From assembly GCF_003096355.1 (NCBI RefSeq), contig NZ_QEKI01000004.1:124001-188000 (forward strand): a stretch of DNA of 64,000 nucleotides, read 5' to 3'. Below the pieces are notes generated by a model, which saw nothing but the letters and a program-made list of their open reading frames with translations, was not told where the DNA came from and did no database searches. Source of the stretch: Pontibacter virosus (GTDB taxonomy: Bacteria; Bacteroidota; Bacteroidia; Cytophagales; Hymenobacteraceae). This document shows positions 26,538 to 35,943 of the stretch, in pieces. The position numbers and the translations under genes are program-made. The stretch's first letter is position 1. Every line of letters begins with the position of its first letter.

Positions 26538-27182
26538 TTATCGTAAGTCTATCACCTGCACGCCTTTGTACTTGGCTTTGTTGAAGCTAAAGGCATCGGA
26601 AGCCAGCTCCGGGTTGGCCTGGAAATTCTTGATGGTATAGGTATAGCGGTTGCCGTTATTGCGGAACATCTGCCAGCTTTTCAGCGATTTGTCCTTTTGG
26701 TTGATGTGCAGACGGACCTTAAAGATCGGGTTGCTGCGGTCTTCCGGCGCCAGTTCGATCACATCATACGTATCAGCGCCTTGCTTCTCTGTGCCGGCGT
26801 AGGCATACTTGTAGCCCTTCTTGTACATATCGAAAATCTTGCTCGGTGCCATGGCCTCAGCCTCTGCGTCGGTCTCCGTGATGGTCACTTCATTTACCTC
26901 TTTCAGGTAGGTCCACATCAGTTTACCGTCGCTGATAATCTCCTGTCCGCTTACAGCCAGTCTGTATTTGGGGCCGCTCACCAGGATGTCGCCCTCCATA
27001 GTTTCCTTTACCTTAGAAGAAGGATTCTCCAGTGTCTGTGCAAAAGTTGCTTTAAAAGCTTTCATACTTCTGTACTTCTGGCTCATCTGGTCCAGTATCT
27101 TGCCTGCTTTGGGGTCCTGTTGCGCATGCGCCAGGTTAGCAAACAGCATTACGGCCAGCAATAGGGATAGTACTCGTTTCAT
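26538..27182 (-). CDS. lolA: Outer-membrane lipoprotein carrier protein LolA
   Basis: The 214-residue protein has a cleavable signal peptide (MKRVLSLLLAVMLFANLAHAQ) and the LolA-like fold: ILDQMSQKYRSMKAFKATFAQTLENPSSKVKETMEGDILVSG (about 29-70), RLAVSGQEIISDGKLMWTY, and the C-terminal FKVRLHINQKDKSLKSWQMF. It carries lipoproteins through the periplasm from the inner to the outer membrane. It directly follows ftsK (28-base gap), a gene order also known from Proteobacteria, so the two are probably co-transcribed. lgt, another lipoprotein biogenesis gene, is at 47.4 kb. Confidence 0.93.
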   Translation of the reverse strand: MKRVLSLLLAVMLFANLAHAQQDPKAGKILDQMSQKYRSMKAFKATFAQTLENPSSKVKETMEGDILVSGPKYRLAVSGQEIISDGKLMWTYLKEVNEVTITETDAEAEAMAPSKIFDMYKKGYKYAYAGTEKQGADTYDVIELAPEDRSNPIFKVRLHINQKDKSLKSWQMFRNNGNRYTYTIKNFQANPELASDAFSFNKAKYKGVQVIDLR

Positions 27183-27209
27183 GTTATTAGGTGTCTTGTT
27201 TCGTTCTTT

Positions 27210-29822
27210 CTACAGCGTATTCAATAACTGTTCCAAACTGTACTCGTCCGGAATTAAAACTTCGCGGGCCTTGCTCCCCTCAAACGGGCCCACTATACCT
27301 GCCGATTCCAATTGGTCAATCAGACGGCCTGCACGGTTGTAGCCCAGCTTGAGGCGACGCTGCAACAGTGAGGTACTGCCCTGCTGGTGCTGCACAATAA
27401 TGCGGGCTGCCTCTTCAAACATCGGGTCTTTAGAACTCGAATCGAAGTCAGCTTTCTCATTACCGCTCTCATCGCCCACAAACTCAGGCAACAGGTAGGC
27501 GTCGCTGTAGCCCTGCTGCTCGCCAATGAAGTCGCAAATGCGGTCCACCTCCGGCGTGTCCACGAAGGCACACTGAATACGGATCATGTCCGAACCGATC
27601 GAGAAGAGCATGTCCCCCTGGCCAATCAGCTGGTCCGCACCACCGGCATCCAGAATGGTGCGCGAGTCGATTTTAGAAGTCACTTTAAAGGAAATTCGCG
27701 CCGGGAAGTTGGCTTTGATAATACCGGTGATTACGTTCACCGACGGTCGCTGCGTAGCTACTACCAAGTGTATACCAATGGCACGGGCCAGCTGCGCCAG
27801 ACGGGCAATCGGTGTCTCCACCTCTTTTCCGGCTGTCATCATCAGGTCGGCCAATTCGTCTATCACCAGCACGATGTAGGGCATAAACTTGTGCCCCTTT
27901 TTCGGGTTGAGCTTGCGCTCCACGAACTTGCGGTTGTACTCCTTCAGGTTACGGCAGCCAGCATCTTTGAGCAAGTCATAGCGCATGTCCATCTCCATAC
28001 AGAGCGAGTTAAGCGTGTTCACTACCTTTTTGGTATCCGTGATGATGGCCTCGTCAGTGTCCGGCAGTTTGGCCAGGAAGTGGCGCTCTATCTTGTTGAA
28101 CAGCGACAATTCCACCTTCTTCGGGTCCACGAGTACAAATTTGAGTTGCGAAGGATGGCGTTTGTACAGCAGTGAGGTGAGGATGGCATTGAGGCCAACA
28201 GACTTACCCTGACCCGTGGCACCCGCCATCAGCAAGTGCGGCATTTTAGCCAGGTCGGTGATGAACACCTCGTTCGTAATGGTCTTACCAAAAGCTATCG
28301 GCAGGTCCATCTCGCTCTTCATAAACTTCTCTGTGGACAGGATCGACTTGATCGAAACCATTTCCTTTTTGGTGTTTGGCACTTCTATACCAATCGTGCC
28401 CTTGCCCGGTATAGGCGCGATAATGCGTATACCTAGTGCTGCCAGGCTCAGGGCGATGTCGTCTTCCAGGTTCTTGATCTTGGAGATACGAACACCCGCA
28501 TCCGGCACGATTTCGTAGAGCGTCACCGTCGGGCCGATGGTTGCTTTGATGCTCGCTATACCTATATTGTAGTGACCAAGCGTGGCCACGATTTTGTCTT
28601 TGTTCGCTTCTAGTTCTTCTTTGGTTACCGACACTTTAGTGGCGCCGTAGTCGTTAAGCAGGTCGATGGTCGGGTACTGGTAACGGGCTAAATCCAGTGT
28701 TGGGTCGTAGTTTTCGGTGGCCAGCACGTCGGCCGCTTCCTCTTCCGGCGTCTTTTCAATCTGCAGGTCGAGCTCTTCTTCGCCCTCAGCGGTATCAAAC
28801 TCTGCCTCTGCCAGTTCTTCGTCCAGCTCAGTTTCTATGTCGAGTTCCAATGTAGGCGCTGGAGCAGGTGTAGGAGACTTTGGCGGCTCTGGCTTAAGCG
28901 CACTCAGCTCCATTTCCAGGGCACGGTTGATCGCCTCTTCCTCCTCTTCGGCCAGGTATAGGTCCTCCTCTTCCTCGGCATCCAGCGAAGCCGTCGGGTC
29001 AGCATTATGGTTGATGTTGCGGGCTGATCCGTGCACCACATCGCGCAGCGACGAAGCACTACCACGTTCAACTTCTACATCACCGGCTTCTTCAGCAGTA
29101 GGTTTGCTCCAGTTGATGCTCGTAATATTGAAGAAGAACACCAGGAAGACAAGCAACAGGAAGCCCAGTAACAGGCCGCTGCCCCAACCAATCAGACTGC
29201 TTAGCCAGGTGGCAGTTTCGATACCGATGCCTCCGCCCAAAAAGCCCAATTTGCCTACCATGCCTGTCGTGAGCACGATATAGCCCAGTGTCAGGCTCAG
29301 CCACAGCATCGAGAAGGTGCAGAGACCCAGCACATAGGACATTGAGATGGACTTCCAGCGAAACACGATACGGCTGCCGGCAAAGAAAGCAATCGGGATC
29401 AGGAAAAAAGCCCCGACGCCGAGAAGGTCATAGATAAAATAATGGGAAACCCAGGCACCAAACAGTCCCAACCAGTTCTCAGCCTCCTGCCCTGATTCCT
29501 TCAGCCCCGTGCCCTGCACCGACTCTACAACACTCTGATCAGCCTGCCCTGTGAACAGGTAGGATACGAACGCGATGGTCATGAAGAAGGCGATGAGCAG
29601 AAAGGAGAAGCCAATGAACAGCTTAAATCGGCGGTCCGTCAGAAAAGCGGGCGCCTTTAGGCTGAACCGGAAAGACGGCAGCTTAAAAAAAGGCTTCTTT
29701 GGTTTCTTCTGTTTGGTTTTTTCAGTGGTAGAGGCAGTGCCGCGTGGTTCATTACGTCCACGCACCTCATTCCTCGCCCTTCCCGTGCTCACCGCATCGT
29801 TTCTGTAAGTGTTCTTTGCCAT
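27210..29822 (-). CDS. ftsK: DNA translocase FtsK
   Basis: This 870-residue protein pumps DNA at the division septum. The N-terminal part has a basic cytoplasmic tail and four membrane helices (about 70-245, including FKLFIGFSFLLIAFFMTIAFV and IGWGSGLLLGFLLLVFLVFF). An acidic, Glu/Pro-rich linker (about 290-370) follows. The motor domain has GATGQGKSVGLN (Walker A, near 540) and IVLVIDELADLMM (Walker B, near 635). The C-terminal gamma winged helix (LQRRLKLGYNRAGRLIDQLESAGIVG) reads orienting sequences. In other bacteria FtsK activates XerCD at dif; a XerD is encoded at 35.9 kb. It is followed directly by lolA. Confidence 0.96.
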   Translation of the reverse strand: MAKNTYRNDAVSTGRARNEVRGRNEPRGTASTTEKTKQKKPKKPFFKLPSFRFSLKAPAFLTDRRFKLFIGFSFLLIAFFMTIAFVSYLFTGQADQSVVESVQGTGLKESGQEAENWLGLFGAWVSHYFIYDLLGVGAFFLIPIAFFAGSRIVFRWKSISMSYVLGLCTFSMLWLSLTLGYIVLTTGMVGKLGFLGGGIGIETATWLSSLIGWGSGLLLGFLLLVFLVFFFNITSINWSKPTAEEAGDVEVERGSASSLRDVVHGSARNINHNADPTASLDAEEEEDLYLAEEEEEAINRALEMELSALKPEPPKSPTPAPAPTLELDIETELDEELAEAEFDTAEGEEELDLQIEKTPEEEAADVLATENYDPTLDLARYQYPTIDLLNDYGATKVSVTKEELEANKDKIVATLGHYNIGIASIKATIGPTVTLYEIVPDAGVRISKIKNLEDDIALSLAALGIRIIAPIPGKGTIGIEVPNTKKEMVSIKSILSTEKFMKSEMDLPIAFGKTITNEVFITDLAKMPHLLMAGATGQGKSVGLNAILTSLLYKRHPSQLKFVLVDPKKVELSLFNKIERHFLAKLPDTDEAIITDTKKVVNTLNSLCMEMDMRYDLLKDAGCRNLKEYNRKFVERKLNPKKGHKFMPYIVLVIDELADLMMTAGKEVETPIARLAQLARAIGIHLVVATQRPSVNVITGIIKANFPARISFKVTSKIDSRTILDAGGADQLIGQGDMLFSIGSDMIRIQCAFVDTPEVDRICDFIGEQQGYSDAYLLPEFVGDESGNEKADFDSSSKDPMFEEAARIIVQHQQGSTSLLQRRLKLGYNRAGRLIDQLESAGIVGPFEGSKAREVLIPDEYSLEQLLNTL

Positions 29823-29844
29823 ACCCTTCGACTAATTAAGATTC

Positions 29845-29852
29845 CAAATTTA
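29845..29852 (-). promoter_or_regulatory. Predicted -7 element for ftsK
   Basis: The minus strand reads TAAATTTG (TAnnTTTG), about 23 bases before the ftsK ATG. Confidence 0.5.
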
Positions 29853-30105
29853 CATTTTTTCGGCACACGCCGCTCAGCAAATCCGAAGGCTTTTCAGGAA
29901 ATGTGCTAAAAATTAAGAATAAGAAGTGATAAGCCAGAAAGTTTGGAAAATAGAGCTGTTTAGAGGAAGAGGCTGAAGAGAAGGAGGTTGTAGTTGCCTG
30001 GATAATTGTCTGACTTTACATATAGGGCCCCTACCCCCAGAGGGTAATTGCCGCCGCTACCAATTGGTAGGTATAAGTTTCGTGGTTACAGGTCATGCTT
30101 TGCTG

Positions 30106-30154
30106 TACCGGATCCAACCACCCCTGCCCCTCCTTATCCAAGGAGGGGAGTCTG
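30106..30154 (-). repeat. CCCCTCCTT hairpin repeat, copy 1
   Basis: Read on the minus strand it contains CCCCTCCTTGGATAAGGAG, followed by GGGCAGGGGTGGTTGG. It matches 40351-40400 over about 48 bases with few differences; a shorter relative lies at 40452-40480. The hairpin CCCCTCCTT/AAGGAGGGG is kept in both full copies. Confidence 0.65.
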
Positions 30155-30282
30155 TAACTGCCAACTTGCAGGTATAAGCGCTGTAGCATACAACCCCCGG
30201 CAGGTATAGCAAGGCTAACTTGCCCCTTGGACTACAAAACAAACAGCATTAGCCAGGTGCACTTTGCGGCGCTCCACTGTTC

Positions 30283-30370
30283 GAGCGTTCAGCGAGTTTG
30301 GAGCGTCTTGATTTTTTTGCTTACTTTTTTCATCAAGGAAAAAAGTGAGTGCCCGCCGCACAGGCGAAGC
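30283..30370 (+). repeat. GCTTCGCCTGTGCGGCGG repeat, copy 1
   Basis: This copy runs from GAGCGTTCAGCGAGTTTGGA through TCTTGATTTTTTTGC and TCATCAAGGAAAAAAGTGAG to GCCGCACAGGCGAAGC. An inverted, longer copy is at 40053-40172, and the GCTTCGCCT-GCGGCGG end alone recurs at 55213-55232. Confidence 0.65.
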
Positions 30371-30456
30371 AATGAAACAAAGCAGTTCGCTATACCTGTA
30401 GCAGCTGAAGCTACGCCAGTTAAGAACTGCCGATCACAATAAGTTGTGAACAGTCC

Positions 30457-31488
30457 TTACTTCCCAAGTAAACTTTTGTTAATCGCTGCAACCAGCGCCG
30501 GACCTTCATAAATAAAACCAGTGTACAACTGCACCAGATCGGCACCGGCATCCAGTTTCTCCTGGGCATCCTCAGCCGTCATAATACCACCTACACCGAT
30601 GAGCTTGATGTGCTGCGGCAGGTGCTGTCGGAGGTAGCGGATAATCTCGGTGGCTTGCTTGGTAAGGGGTTTGCCGCTCAGGCCTCCTGCTCCGATCTCT
30701 GAAACGCGGTTAGGAGAGGTGTGCAGCCCGTCTCGGCTGATCGTAGTGTTGGTGGCAATAATACCACTCAGCTTGGCCGCTATGGCAATCTCGATTATAT
30801 CATTTAACTGAGCTTCGTTCAGATCCGGGGCGATTTTCAAAAGCAGGGGTTTGGCTTTTGGCATTGAGCTGTTCAACTCCTGCAGCGCCATCAATAACTG
30901 CTGCAGCGGCTCTTTTTCCTGCAAGGCACGCAGGTCGGGGGTGTTGGGGGAGCTCACGTTCACTACAAAGTAATCCACTACATCATACAGCGCCTTGAAG
31001 CAGTAAAGGTAGTCGTTGAGCGCTTCCTCGTTTGGAGTGACTTTGTTTTTGCCGATGTTGCCGCCTACGATGATGTTGCTCTTGCGCTCCCGCAGGCGCT
31101 TCACAGCCGCCTCTACGCCCTCGTTGTTAAAACCCATCCGGTTGATGATGGCCTGGTCTTCGGGCAAGCGGAAGAGACGTGGCTTTGGGTTGCCCTCCTG
31201 TGGTTTTGGGGTAAGCGTCCCAATCTCGATGAAGCCAAAACCAAGCTCTGCCAACTCGTCTACTAGCTTGGCATCCTTATCGAAACCAGCGGCTAGGCCT
31301 ACCGGGTTGGGAAATTTCAGGCCGAACAGCTCCCGCTCCAATCGCTTGTCCTCGACCCGGAACATGCCACGGCTGATGCTCTTGGTAAAGGGCAGACTAA
31401 AAGCCATGCGCAGGGCGTCGGTGGTGAGGTAGTGAACTTTCTCGGGGTCTAGTTTGAAAAGCAGCGGACGAAGGAGGCTCTTATACAC
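30457..31488 (-). CDS. pyrD: Dihydroorotate dehydrogenase (quinone), class 2
   Basis: This 343-residue flavoenzyme oxidises dihydroorotate to orotate with quinone as acceptor. The N-terminal helical extension (residues 1-40, [21 protein letters not shown]) marks the membrane-associated class 2. Signature stretches are [21 protein letters not shown] (FMN site), [39 protein letters not shown] (catalytic serine in the N-S-S-P loop) and [30 protein letters not shown] (phosphate binding). All expected residues are present. It stands alone, with a good TATCTTTG promoter element 30 bases upstream. Confidence 0.97.
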   Translation of the reverse strand: MYKSLLRPLLFKLDPEKVHYLTTDALRMAFSLPFTKSISRGMFRVEDKRLERELFGLKFPNPVGLAAGFDKDAKLVDELAELGFGFIEIGTLTPKPQEGNPKPRLFRLPEDQAIINRMGFNNEGVEAAVKRLRERKSNIIVGGNIGKNKVTPNEEALNDYLYCFKALYDVVDYFVVNVSSPNTPDLRALQEKEPLQQLLMALQELNSSMPKAKPLLLKIAPDLNEAQLNDIIEIAIAAKLSGIIATNTTISRDGLHTSPNRVSEIGAGGLSGKPLTKQATEIIRYLRQHLPQHIKLIGVGGIMTAEDAQEKLDAGADLVQLYTGFIYEGPALVAAINKSLLGK

Positions 31489-31517
31489 GGGCGGGTTTGG
31501 TTAAGGTTTGCTGCCCG

Positions 31518-31525
31518 CAAAGATA
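31518..31525 (-). promoter_or_regulatory. Predicted -7 element for pyrD
   Basis: The minus strand reads TATCTTTG followed by CGG, a near-ideal TAnnTTTG(C), 30 bases before the pyrD start. Confidence 0.6.
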
Positions 31526-31712
31526 GAAAGCGAAACCATACAACGCTTGAGAATTCTGGCGTGAGGTTTTATATTGAGCTCACAGGCACTTACACTCGTG
31601 GGGGTCACGTGTGAGAGCAACAGCTATACCTTGTTTCCGGGGACCTTCTATCATTGATTTAGCTCCTCGCAGGTGCTGCGCAGACTGCAAGGTCTTTGTC
31701 GGCACACTATGG

Positions 31713-32783
31713 TTAGCGTGTCAACTTTTCCCAATGGCGCTGCAGTTCCGGGTTCTTCTTATAAGGCTGGTTTCGCTCCCCTATCAATTCATTTAACACT
31801 TTGATGCGGTCTCCTGTGTTGGGATGCGTACTTACAAAAGCAAGCATTTCATATTCACTTCCCATATGCAGACGCTCCATCAACAAGACGATGCCTTGTT
31901 GATTCAACTCGTTTCGGCGCAGCAGTTCCAGTCCCTCCCGGTCGGCCTCCAGCTCCAGGCTGCGACTGTACTCCAGGTTGCGTAGCGCCGAGGCATTATC
32001 TACCAGCACGGCGGCCACTCCGCTCACATCACCGAAGAGTACCGAGGCCAGCATGTAATAAGATAAACTGCGGGCCATGGCACGTAGGGAATGTCGGTTT
32101 TGGATATGCGCCAGTTCGTGTCCCATCAAGGCGGCTAGCTCCTCGTGATGCTCCATTTTATCGAGTATACCTTCATACACTACCACATAGCCACCCGGTA
32201 TGGCAAAGGCGTTTACCTCTTCGCTGCTCACAACGGCGGCCGTTATCGGGTAATCGAGGTCGGTGTCCAGTGCGTGCAGGTAATCGTTTAATGCAGCTGT
32301 TTTCTCCTCATTCACCTGGTAGCCCTGCAGCATTTTTGTGTAGAGTTGCTCTCCCAAAGTGCGCTCGTAACTTTGCGGAAAGTGCATGGCCACCCGGTCG
32401 GCAAGCGCCGGCACACCCCAGATCACAAAGGCCACCAGCAGCCCCAGCAGGCCCAAGGCCATAAGGGCTATACCTGAGAAGCCCAAATTTAACACACTGT
32501 TGTAGCCGGACTTCAGGAAGGCTGCCCCGCGGTACTGCTGTTGCAGCGCTTCCTTAAATCCTTTGTCTACAACTGAAATACTCTGTTGCGGGAATTTTCC
32601 AAAACGCAGCAGCGTGGTCGCATCGTTGAACTCCGACTGGTGTATACCTGCCAACTCCCAATGCACCGAGCCACATGCCTCATCTGCGCAGTAGTCGATG
32701 CGCAGCCCATCTGGCAGCAAAGCAATATGCGCCGGCATGCCTTTGGAGCTTTGCCCGTTATAGTATTTCCCTTCAAATGTCAT
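31713..32783 (-). CDS. M48 family metallopeptidase with N-terminal extension
   Basis: A 356-residue protease. An N-terminal domain of about 85 residues (MTFEGKYYNGQSSKGMPAHIAL) precedes one membrane helix (FSGIALMALGLLGLLVAFVIWGV, about 101-123). The peptidase M48 domain has the zinc motif MGHELAHIQNRHS near residue 216 and the third ligand in LELEADREGLELL. It also has AIPGGYVVVYEGIL, usual for M48 and BepA-like proteins. It is probably anchored in a membrane with the catalytic part in the periplasm and may take part in envelope quality control, which is inference. It starts one base after the stop of the DUF898 gene, so the two form an operon. Confidence 0.9.
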   Translation of the reverse strand: MTFEGKYYNGQSSKGMPAHIALLPDGLRIDYCADEACGSVHWELAGIHQSEFNDATTLLRFGKFPQQSISVVDKGFKEALQQQYRGAAFLKSGYNSVLNLGFSGIALMALGLLGLLVAFVIWGVPALADRVAMHFPQSYERTLGEQLYTKMLQGYQVNEEKTAALNDYLHALDTDLDYPITAAVVSSEEVNAFAIPGGYVVVYEGILDKMEHHEELAALMGHELAHIQNRHSLRAMARSLSYYMLASVLFGDVSGVAAVLVDNASALRNLEYSRSLELEADREGLELLRRNELNQQGIVLLMERLHMGSEYEMLAFVSTHPNTGDRIKVLNELIGERNQPYKKNPELQRHWEKLTR

Positions 32784-32784
32784 G

Positions 32785-33759
32785 TTAGATCACACCGATG
32801 TCCATCATATCCGTCATGCTCTCGTAGGTAGCCGAATCATAGGCTTCTTCGGTCTGCACCAGGGCGTCGGCATCGAAGTCCCCGCGCATAACGGTGTTGT
32901 TCATGATGAGTGACATCGTGCGGGTGGTTGTGAGCGGTATACCCAAGCCCAGCGTAAATACAACGATCAAAATGTTGCCAACCGTCAGCTTCAGCACATC
33001 CCAGCCAGAAACATCGCACTGCAGGCGACTGTAGCTGCCGTCTTCCTGCAGCACCACAATGTTGTTCACATAGAAGTGCAGCAGATTTTTGGTATACCAG
33101 AAAAGGTAAATTCCCAACGTAAAGATAGACAGGAAGTAGCCTTTGAGATGAATCAGGAACAGGTCACCTCCATCGCCCACGTAGCGGAGGCTCGCGTTAC
33201 CAAAGCGCACGTTATCGATCATCTGTTTGCGCAGCTTCACCACAAACCACGAGCCGTAGATGCCAAATGTAAGAATGGTGAGGAAGAAACCGATCAGGTA
33301 GGTTGAATACATGTCGGATAGTTCGCCCCGGTAGCCCAGGTGGATGCCTCGCCAGCTCGTGCGGGACGTGCGGTAGCGCATCATGCCGTGCAATGCCACA
33401 GGGATCAGCGCCAGGAAACCTAGTATAAACACAGCATATGTGATCAGCAGTGTGCTAAGATCCTCTGAAATGACACCATACATCAGAACGGCGTAGAGCA
33501 GAATAAACGCACCTACTCCTTTGATGAAGCCGATAAACATCTCTTTGCCGGTGCCATGGAAAACGAACGGCGTGCCGGCCAGCTCGGTTTTGCGGTACAG
33601 GTACTGCATCGATTTGGCCTTTGCCCAAGGATAGTAAAGCCCGAGCGTAAAAACTGTGAGCAGGAGGTTTACAATTTCGATGGCAAAGTATTCGGAGCCT
33701 CTGCCGGTGAATGAAAAGTGGGTAGTCTGCTTTTCTTTTTCGAGTAAAGTTGTTGTCAT
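32785..33759 (-). CDS. DUF898 (YjgN-like) membrane protein
   Basis: From the ATG at 33757-33759 (MTTTLLEKEKQTTHFSFTGRG) the protein has 324 residues; the frame's 18-codon extension would run into the GH20 terminator hairpin and is rejected. It matches DUF898/YjgN: repeats of an aromatic-rich helical unit, for example NLLLTVFTLGLYYPWAKAKSMQYLYRKTEL, FFLTILTFGIYGSWFVVKLRK and GYFLSIFTLGIYLFWYTKN, with six or more membrane helices. The function of the family is unknown. The gene is followed after a single base by the M48 peptidase, an arrangement seen in other bacteria, which suggests a joint role at the membrane. Confidence 0.88.
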   Translation of the reverse strand: MTTTLLEKEKQTTHFSFTGRGSEYFAIEIVNLLLTVFTLGLYYPWAKAKSMQYLYRKTELAGTPFVFHGTGKEMFIGFIKGVGAFILLYAVLMYGVISEDLSTLLITYAVFILGFLALIPVALHGMMRYRTSRTSWRGIHLGYRGELSDMYSTYLIGFFLTILTFGIYGSWFVVKLRKQMIDNVRFGNASLRYVGDGGDLFLIHLKGYFLSIFTLGIYLFWYTKNLLHFYVNNIVVLQEDGSYSRLQCDVSGWDVLKLTVGNILIVVFTLGLGIPLTTTRTMSLIMNNTVMRGDFDADALVQTEEAYDSATYESMTDMMDIGVI

Positions 33760-33794
33760 AAAAGCCTGGAAATAGGTTAAAAATGATTGAAAAA

Positions 33795-33833
33795 AATAAC
33801 ACAGGCCATGCATAGAACACAGCCTGTGTTATT
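33795..33833 (-). terminator. Terminator after the GH20 gene
   Basis: Twelve-bp perfect arms AATAACACAGGC (33795-33806) and GCCTGTGTTATT (33822-33833), followed on the minus strand by seven T. It lies 70 bases past the stop. Confidence 0.85.
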
Positions 33834-33903
33834 ACAGCTATTAAATATAGTAAATTTCAGTTATTAACTATATCTACCTTTTTTTTTTACAAATTTTTCA
33901 ACT

Positions 33904-35553
33904 CTATTTCTCAGCCGTCCACTGCTCATAGTGAGGGAAGTAACTTGCCTCCCAGAAGGTATAGCGCGGAATAATGGCGCTTTTCAGCCTGCTTTTAAAA
34001 TCGGTGTAGTTCCTTTTTTCAACCGGTGACCAAAGCACCTCGCTCAGGGCCGTCATGCGCGGGAAGATCATGTACTGCACTTTGGCCTGGCTGCCGATGT
34101 ACTCTGTCCACAAATTTCCCTGCGCACCAATGATGTAGTGGCCCAGTTTCTGCTCGCGCAGGGCTTTAGGCACCGGTTCGAAAGCGTACACCGCATCCAA
34201 GGGATTGTAGCCGTGTATGGCCAGGCTGTCGTTCGGGTCTTTGGACTGGTAGTGGTCGAAGTACAATGGCTTACCCGGCGACATGATCACCTGATGGCCA
34301 CGCCTGGCGGCAGCTATACCTTCCTTCTCCCCTCCCCAGTTCATGATAAGCGTGGACTTGCTCAGGTCACCTTCCAAAATCTCGTGCCAACCAATAACTT
34401 TCTTACCCTTCGCGGCGAGGTAGCTGGCTACCTGCTCCACAAAATAAGTTTGCAGGCCTTTCTCATCTTTCAAATTGTGTTCTTTAATGAAAGCTTGCGA
34501 CACCGGATCGGCCTTCCACCATATCTTGCTGGTTTCGTCGCCGCCCAAATGAAAATACTCCGAAGGGAACAGGTCCGCTACTTCCTGAAATACCGTCTCC
34601 AGAAACTGGAAAGTGGCCGGATTTGGCTGCAGCACGTTGTTCTGGCGGTTGTACATGCCCCAGGTAGTGGCCACGTCCCAGGTGGTATCGGGGCGGGTAC
34701 TGAGCTCCGGATAAGCGGCAATGGTGGCACGACTGTGGCCGGGTATGTCGATCTCAGGTATGATGTCGATGCCCCGCACGGAGGCATAGTTAATCACCTC
34801 CAGTATTTCGTCCTTGGTATAGTAGCCACCGTAGCGGGTTCCGTCATACCGGGCTGGCTGGTCTTTGAAATGCCCGATGAGCGTTTCTTTACGCCAGGAG
34901 CCAACTGTGTTCAATTTCGGGTATGATTCGATCTCGATACGCCAGCCCTGGTCGTCAGTGAGGTGCCAGTGGAAGGTGTTGAACTTATGGAACGACAGGT
35001 AGTCGATGTACTTCTTGATGAACTCCACGGGAAACATGTGCCGCACCACATCCAGGTGCATGCCCCGGTAAGCGAAACGCGGATAGTCTTTGATCTGCAC
35101 ATCCGGGATCTTCACTTCACGCACCTGCTTAACAGGGAAGAGTTGCAGCAAGGTCTGGATGCCGTATACCATGCCGCCGGTATCTTTGGCGCGTATGGTC
35201 ACGTCTTTGCCGGATACTGTTAAGGTATACATCTCGTCTTTGTCAATGGCCTTGCTATCGAAAACCAGTCGGATGTGGTGACTGGCTTTGGGCTTGGTTG
35301 CTGTATTCGGGTATACGGGCAAGTTCAGCCCGGTCTGTGCGGCGAGCATCTCCCGCATGAATTCGGCCTGGGCTCCATACTGTTTGTCGAACACGATCTG
35401 GGTTTTCCCATCAATTGTGACGTGCCCTCTGCCCTCTTTGATCACCTCTACAGGTATAGGCGTGACGTCGTCGACGGATTGAGCACCACTAAGGAAAGGT
35501 ATGGACAGGGAAAGTAGTGTAGTAGTAAGTATTATATAAAAGGTAGATCGCAT
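33904..35553 (-). CDS. Beta-N-acetylhexosaminidase, glycoside hydrolase family 20
   Basis: This 549-residue secreted enzyme removes terminal N-acetylglucosamine or N-acetylgalactosamine from glycans. It has a signal peptide (TTTLLSLSIPFLSGAQS, cut near residue 25), a GH20b-type N-terminal domain (about 30-155) and the TIM-barrel catalytic domain. Landmarks are RGMHLDVVRHMFPVEFIKKYID, NTFHWHLTDDQGWRIE, DIIPEIDIPGHS and the catalytic Asp-Glu pair in EYFHLGGDETSK (about 330-342), with late tryptophans in GNLWTEY and VLWSPVEKRN. All GH20 core residues are present. It stands alone rather than in a SusC/D locus, so it may serve peptidoglycan or chitin-sugar recycling. Confidence 0.95.
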   Translation of the reverse strand: MRSTFYIILTTTLLSLSIPFLSGAQSVDDVTPIPVEVIKEGRGHVTIDGKTQIVFDKQYGAQAEFMREMLAAQTGLNLPVYPNTATKPKASHHIRLVFDSKAIDKDEMYTLTVSGKDVTIRAKDTGGMVYGIQTLLQLFPVKQVREVKIPDVQIKDYPRFAYRGMHLDVVRHMFPVEFIKKYIDYLSFHKFNTFHWHLTDDQGWRIEIESYPKLNTVGSWRKETLIGHFKDQPARYDGTRYGGYYTKDEILEVINYASVRGIDIIPEIDIPGHSRATIAAYPELSTRPDTTWDVATTWGMYNRQNNVLQPNPATFQFLETVFQEVADLFPSEYFHLGGDETSKIWWKADPVSQAFIKEHNLKDEKGLQTYFVEQVASYLAAKGKKVIGWHEILEGDLSKSTLIMNWGGEKEGIAAARRGHQVIMSPGKPLYFDHYQSKDPNDSLAIHGYNPLDAVYAFEPVPKALREQKLGHYIIGAQGNLWTEYIGSQAKVQYMIFPRMTALSEVLWSPVEKRNYTDFKSRLKSAIIPRYTFWEASYFPHYEQWTAEK

Positions 35554-35943
35554 GTGGATGATTGTGAAATGTTGTCAATTGACTGCTGGTGGAACGCTTG
35601 GTTTAATGGCTTTGGTATTGAATAGTTGATTCGGGCCATTAACCCGCGTATACCTGCAAACGGGGATTAGGAAATCCCCTACAGTTTACTTTCGGATTGA
35701 TAAATCCGAAAGAGCAGTGTGTTTAAGTGCCGACAACTTAATATGCTTATGTCATTTTGACCCTGGGGCCTTCGTTTTGAGAGAAATCTGTAACAATGTG
35801 AAACCCTGAAATAGCTCCAATCCCTCCATTCTTTTGAGATGACACCTTAGCTTATTCGATTCTGAAGTGGAAGGCCGAGGATCACGATCTGTCCCGGCAA
35901 ACTATACTTCCCAAACTCCTCAACTCTCCAATTCCTAATCTCC
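35554..35943. other. Intergenic region with repeat fragments
   Basis: There is no gene in these 390 bases. One AGGTATA-family site lies near 35650. The stretch 35697-35713 (GATTGATAAATCCGAAAG) is low in complexity. From 35750 to 35855 lies a diverged member of the TGTCATCTCGACAG inverted-repeat family (GTCATTTTGAC, GAGAGAAATCTG, TTTTGAGATGACA). The end (35908-35945) consists of AACTC/CTCCAA words. Confidence 0.6.

Larger units (their letters stand above)
29823..30456. other. Gene-free repeat island
   Basis: I see no credible gene in these 634 bases. Beyond the ftsK promoter it holds a 14-bp palindrome CTACCAATTGGTAG (30057-30070), four AGGTATA sites (near 30070, 30173, 30203 and 30393), one inverted copy of the CCCCTCCTT hairpin repeat (30106-30154) and one copy of the GCTTCGCCTGTGCGGCGG-type repeat (30283-30370). 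Confidence 0.7.

Noticed and set aside
28717..29283. Serine-rich plus-strand frame of 188 codons
   Set aside because: It is the complement of the acidic Glu/Pro linker of ftsK and has no independent support.
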